Source: an uncultured Acetatifactor sp. (GTDB lineage Bacteria; Bacillota; Clostridia; Lachnospirales; Lachnospiraceae). From it: a stretch of DNA of 6,312 nt. The position numbers were made by a program, and so were the translations under genes. Positions 4,966 through 6,312 of this stretch are shown here, in pieces. Within the stretch, counting starts at the first letter, position 1. Each line of letters begins with the position of its first letter. The stretch is from assembly GCA_910585665.1 (NCBI GenBank), contig CAJUFI010000109.1:1-6312 (forward strand), read 5' to 3'. Under the pieces are notes generated by a model. That model was not told the origin of the DNA, searched no databases, and saw only the letters and a program-made list of their open reading frames with translations.

Positions 4966-6030
4966 TTAGTCCCCTGTAGACTCCCTGTAGATCAGGCTGG
5001 TCTCCGTGTGCAGGGTGCGGAAGTTCAGGGACGGCTCCTTGATGCGGGACAGCAGCAGGTGCGCCGCCGAGAATCCCATGATTTGGCTGTGGATATGGAT
5101 CGTGGTGAGGGAGGGCGTCACCACTTTCGACTCCGGCGAATCGTCGAAGCCGCACAGCCAGATGTCCTCCGGCACGGACAGCCCCAGCTTCTTCAGCACC
5201 GCCAGGGCGTCCAGGGCCACGAAGTCATTGGCGCAGAGGAACACGTCAGGCATGGAGCGCAGGCCCCGGAAAGCTTCTTCCAGATACTCTCTGTAGTCGT
5301 CCGTGCTGGATATCTTAGTCCCCTCTTTGCAGCCGATGATGCAGTATTCCTCCGGGCAGGGCAGCTTCAGCAGGTGCATGGCGTTGCGGTAGCCCATATA
5401 GCGCTCGAAGAAAGACTGGCAGTGCAGATACTCGCCGATGAAGCCGATCCGGTCCTTGCCCCGTCTGTGCATTTCCTTGACGATGTTGTAGATATTGGAC
5501 TCATTCTCCATGTAGAGACAGTCCGCCCGCAGCGGCTCGCCCAGGCCTGCCACCGGAGAGTCCACGAACAGGATGGGCTTTTCCATGCCGCAGAGCATGG
5601 CGCTGTATGCCCTGTCGAAGGTCTCCACGCAGATGATGCCCGCTGTTCTTTCCTTATTATAAGAGGAGGGCAGCTGCATGGCTTCCAGCTCCTCGTCATG
5701 AATCCTGTGCATGGTAAAGCTGTAGCCCAGCTGGGAAAGCTCCCGCTGCAGTTTGTCCAGCATAGTGGACGCAAAGTGGGAATTGCCGATGGGGCTGGTG
5801 GAAAACATGGCGATTTCCTTTGCCGGCGACGGGACTTCTGTCTTCCTGTCGTTCAGTCCTGCGATGGTCACATAGGAAAACTGCTTGTATCCCATGTCCA
5901 TGGCTTTCTGCAGGACTTTCTCCCTGGTGGACTCGGCCAGGAGCCCTGTGTTGTTGATGGCCTTGGAGACTGTGTTCCGGGACAGCCCAAGGGCGTCTGC
6001 GATGTCTTGAATCGTAACTCTTTCTGCCAT
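4966..6030 (-). CDS. LacI family transcriptional regulator
   Basis: The 354-residue regulator has an N-terminal helix-turn-helix at about 6-27 (TIQDIADALGLSRNTVSKAI, then NN) and a periplasmic-binding-protein-like effector domain from about 72 to 348. NDFVALDALAVLKKLGLSVP (268-287) and CGFDDSP (293-299) followed by TPSLTTIHI (305-313) are typical of the C-terminal half. Such proteins bind DNA as dimers and are released or recruited by a sugar. The hinge is odd: after MGY (46-48) one expects the family's P-N-x-x-A-R-x-L helix, but QFSYVTIAGLNDRKTEVPSP is found, lacking those residues. TCTCC at 6038-6042 (GGAGA on the minus strand) precedes the ATG by 7 nt. It is first in an operon with the YesL-like and anchored-protein genes. 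Its sugar ligand cannot be read from sequence; proximity to a GH32 gene suggests fructose, sucrose or fructan. Confidence 0.95.
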   Translation of the reverse strand: MAERVTIQDIADALGLSRNTVSKAINNTGLLAESTREKVLQKAMDMGYKQFSYVTIAGLNDRKTEVPSPAKEIAMFSTSPIGNSHFASTMLDKLQRELSQLGYSFTMHRIHDEELEAMQLPSSYNKERTAGIICVETFDRAYSAMLCGMEKPILFVDSPVAGLGEPLRADCLYMENESNIYNIVKEMHRRGKDRIGFIGEYLHCQSFFERYMGYRNAMHLLKLPCPEEYCIIGCKEGTKISSTDDYREYLEEAFRGLRSMPDVFLCANDFVALDALAVLKKLGLSVPEDIWLCGFDDSPESKVVTPSLTTIHIHSQIMGFSAAHLLLSRIKEPSLNFRTLHTETSLIYRESTGD

Positions 6031-6083
6031 ACGTATTTCTCCGTCTTTGTTGTTACAGTTTGCTGCAGTGTCTCATTGCTTCT

Positions 6084-6112
6084 ATTATAGTGTACAAATC
6101 AAAAAGTGTCAA
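6084..6112 (-). promoter_or_regulatory. Perfect consensus sigma-A promoter of the lacI operon
   Basis: On the minus strand TTGACA (6112-6107) and TATAAT (6089-6084) both match consensus fully with a 17-bp spacer. Transcription would start near 6077, giving a leader of about 47 nt. Such a strong promoter normally needs a repressor, which fits autoregulation by the LacI-type product through the overlapping repeats. Confidence 0.9.
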
Positions 6113-6130
6113 ATGTAAAAGTGTAAAATG
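6104..6130. promoter_or_regulatory. Candidate operator: paired repeats over the -35 box
   Basis: AAGTGTCAAATG (6104-6115) and AAGTGTAAAATG (6119-6130) match at 11 of 12 bases and are offset by 15 bp. The first covers the -35 hexamer. Part of it, GTCAAATGTAAAA (6108-6120), recurs exactly at 6229-6241. Arrangement and position suggest a repressor binding site, but the repeats are direct rather than the palindrome usual for LacI proteins, and the sequence is AT-rich, so confidence is limited. Confidence 0.4.
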
Positions 6131-6157
6131 AATAATATTTTTCATAAAGCATTTGCC

Positions 6158-6174
6158 AATTCCTACGAGGAATT
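6158..6174. promoter_or_regulatory. 17-bp dyad, possible operator
   Basis: AATTCCTACGAGGAATT has perfect 7-bp arms (6158-6164 and 6168-6174) around ACG. It lies about 45 bp upstream of the -35 box of the lacI operon. Its length suits a dimeric repressor. It has no T-run, so it is not a terminator. Confidence 0.35.
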
Positions 6175-6228
6175 CCCTAAATAAAAAACAAAAATCGGCG
6201 ATATGGGCATAATTATAAAAAAGTGATA

Positions 6229-6241
6229 GTCAAATGTAAAA
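6229..6241. repeat. Second copy of GTCAAATGTAAAA
   Basis: The 13 bases are identical to 6108-6120 and 121 bp away, in the same orientation. TAGTCAA, which begins this copy at 6227, occurs again at 6264-6270 followed by another AT-rich stretch. It could be a distal operator for looping or an element of a divergent gene starting beyond the right edge. I see no coding sequence or convincing plus-strand promoter between 6131 and 6312. Confidence 0.45.
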
Positions 6242-6312
6242 ATTAAATAAAAAATATTGGTGTTAGTCAATAAATATGTTGGCATTGCTTCACAGCACTA
6301 CTAAGTTGTAGT

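Noticed and set aside
5008..6090. A 360-codon plus-strand frame over the LacI-type gene
   Set aside because: Low-complexity, His/Gln/Val-rich translation with no family resemblance, antisense to a clear regulator.

Overview
The window looks like a piece of a Firmicutes genome, most likely Lachnospiraceae. The evidence is the protein types (a GH32 fructosidase, a YesL-type DUF624 membrane protein, a LacI regulator starting MAERVTIQDIADALG, and the Clostridia-type Rpn/PD-(D/E)XK protein), the consensus sigma-A promoters and strong GGAGG ribosome binding sites, and genes of mid-range GC separated by AT-rich spacers. The genus is not determined. I see no RNA gene, CRISPR array or complete insertion sequence.

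Layout: positions 1-279 are a non-coding leader that holds a terminator-like hairpin with a heptamer repeat in its loop and a weak candidate promoter. A plus-strand GH32 gene (280-1767) follows, encoding a cytoplasmic beta-fructosidase or sucrose(-6-phosphate) hydrolase. Positions 1768-1884 separate it from a convergent gene; several hairpins lie here, and the GH32 terminator sits inside the end of that neighbour. The neighbour (minus strand, 1885-2922) is an Rpn-family nuclease-like protein with a GLQQ repeat. It has its own consensus promoter and a foldable leader RNA. A perfect 24-bp hairpin at 3102-3153 divides it from a three-gene minus-strand operon read from right to left: lacI-type regulator (4966-6030), yesL-like membrane protein (4210-4935) and a membrane-anchored protein resembling part of a sugar-binding protein (3159-3947). 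A perfect consensus promoter (TTGACA, 17 bp, TATAAT) drives that operon from an AT-rich region (about 6031-6312) carrying repeated operator-like motifs.

How the genes may work together: the GH32 enzyme would release fructose from sucrose or fructo-oligosaccharides, and the LacI-type protein would sense a related sugar and control itself and probably a target outside the window. YesL-type proteins are often found beside sugar ABC transporters, so YesL and the anchored protein may assist uptake or sensing, but no transporter is present here. The rpn gene appears to be an independent cassette placed between the sugar genes. Three upstream in-frame extensions of minus-strand genes are rejected on ribosome binding site and promoter evidence.
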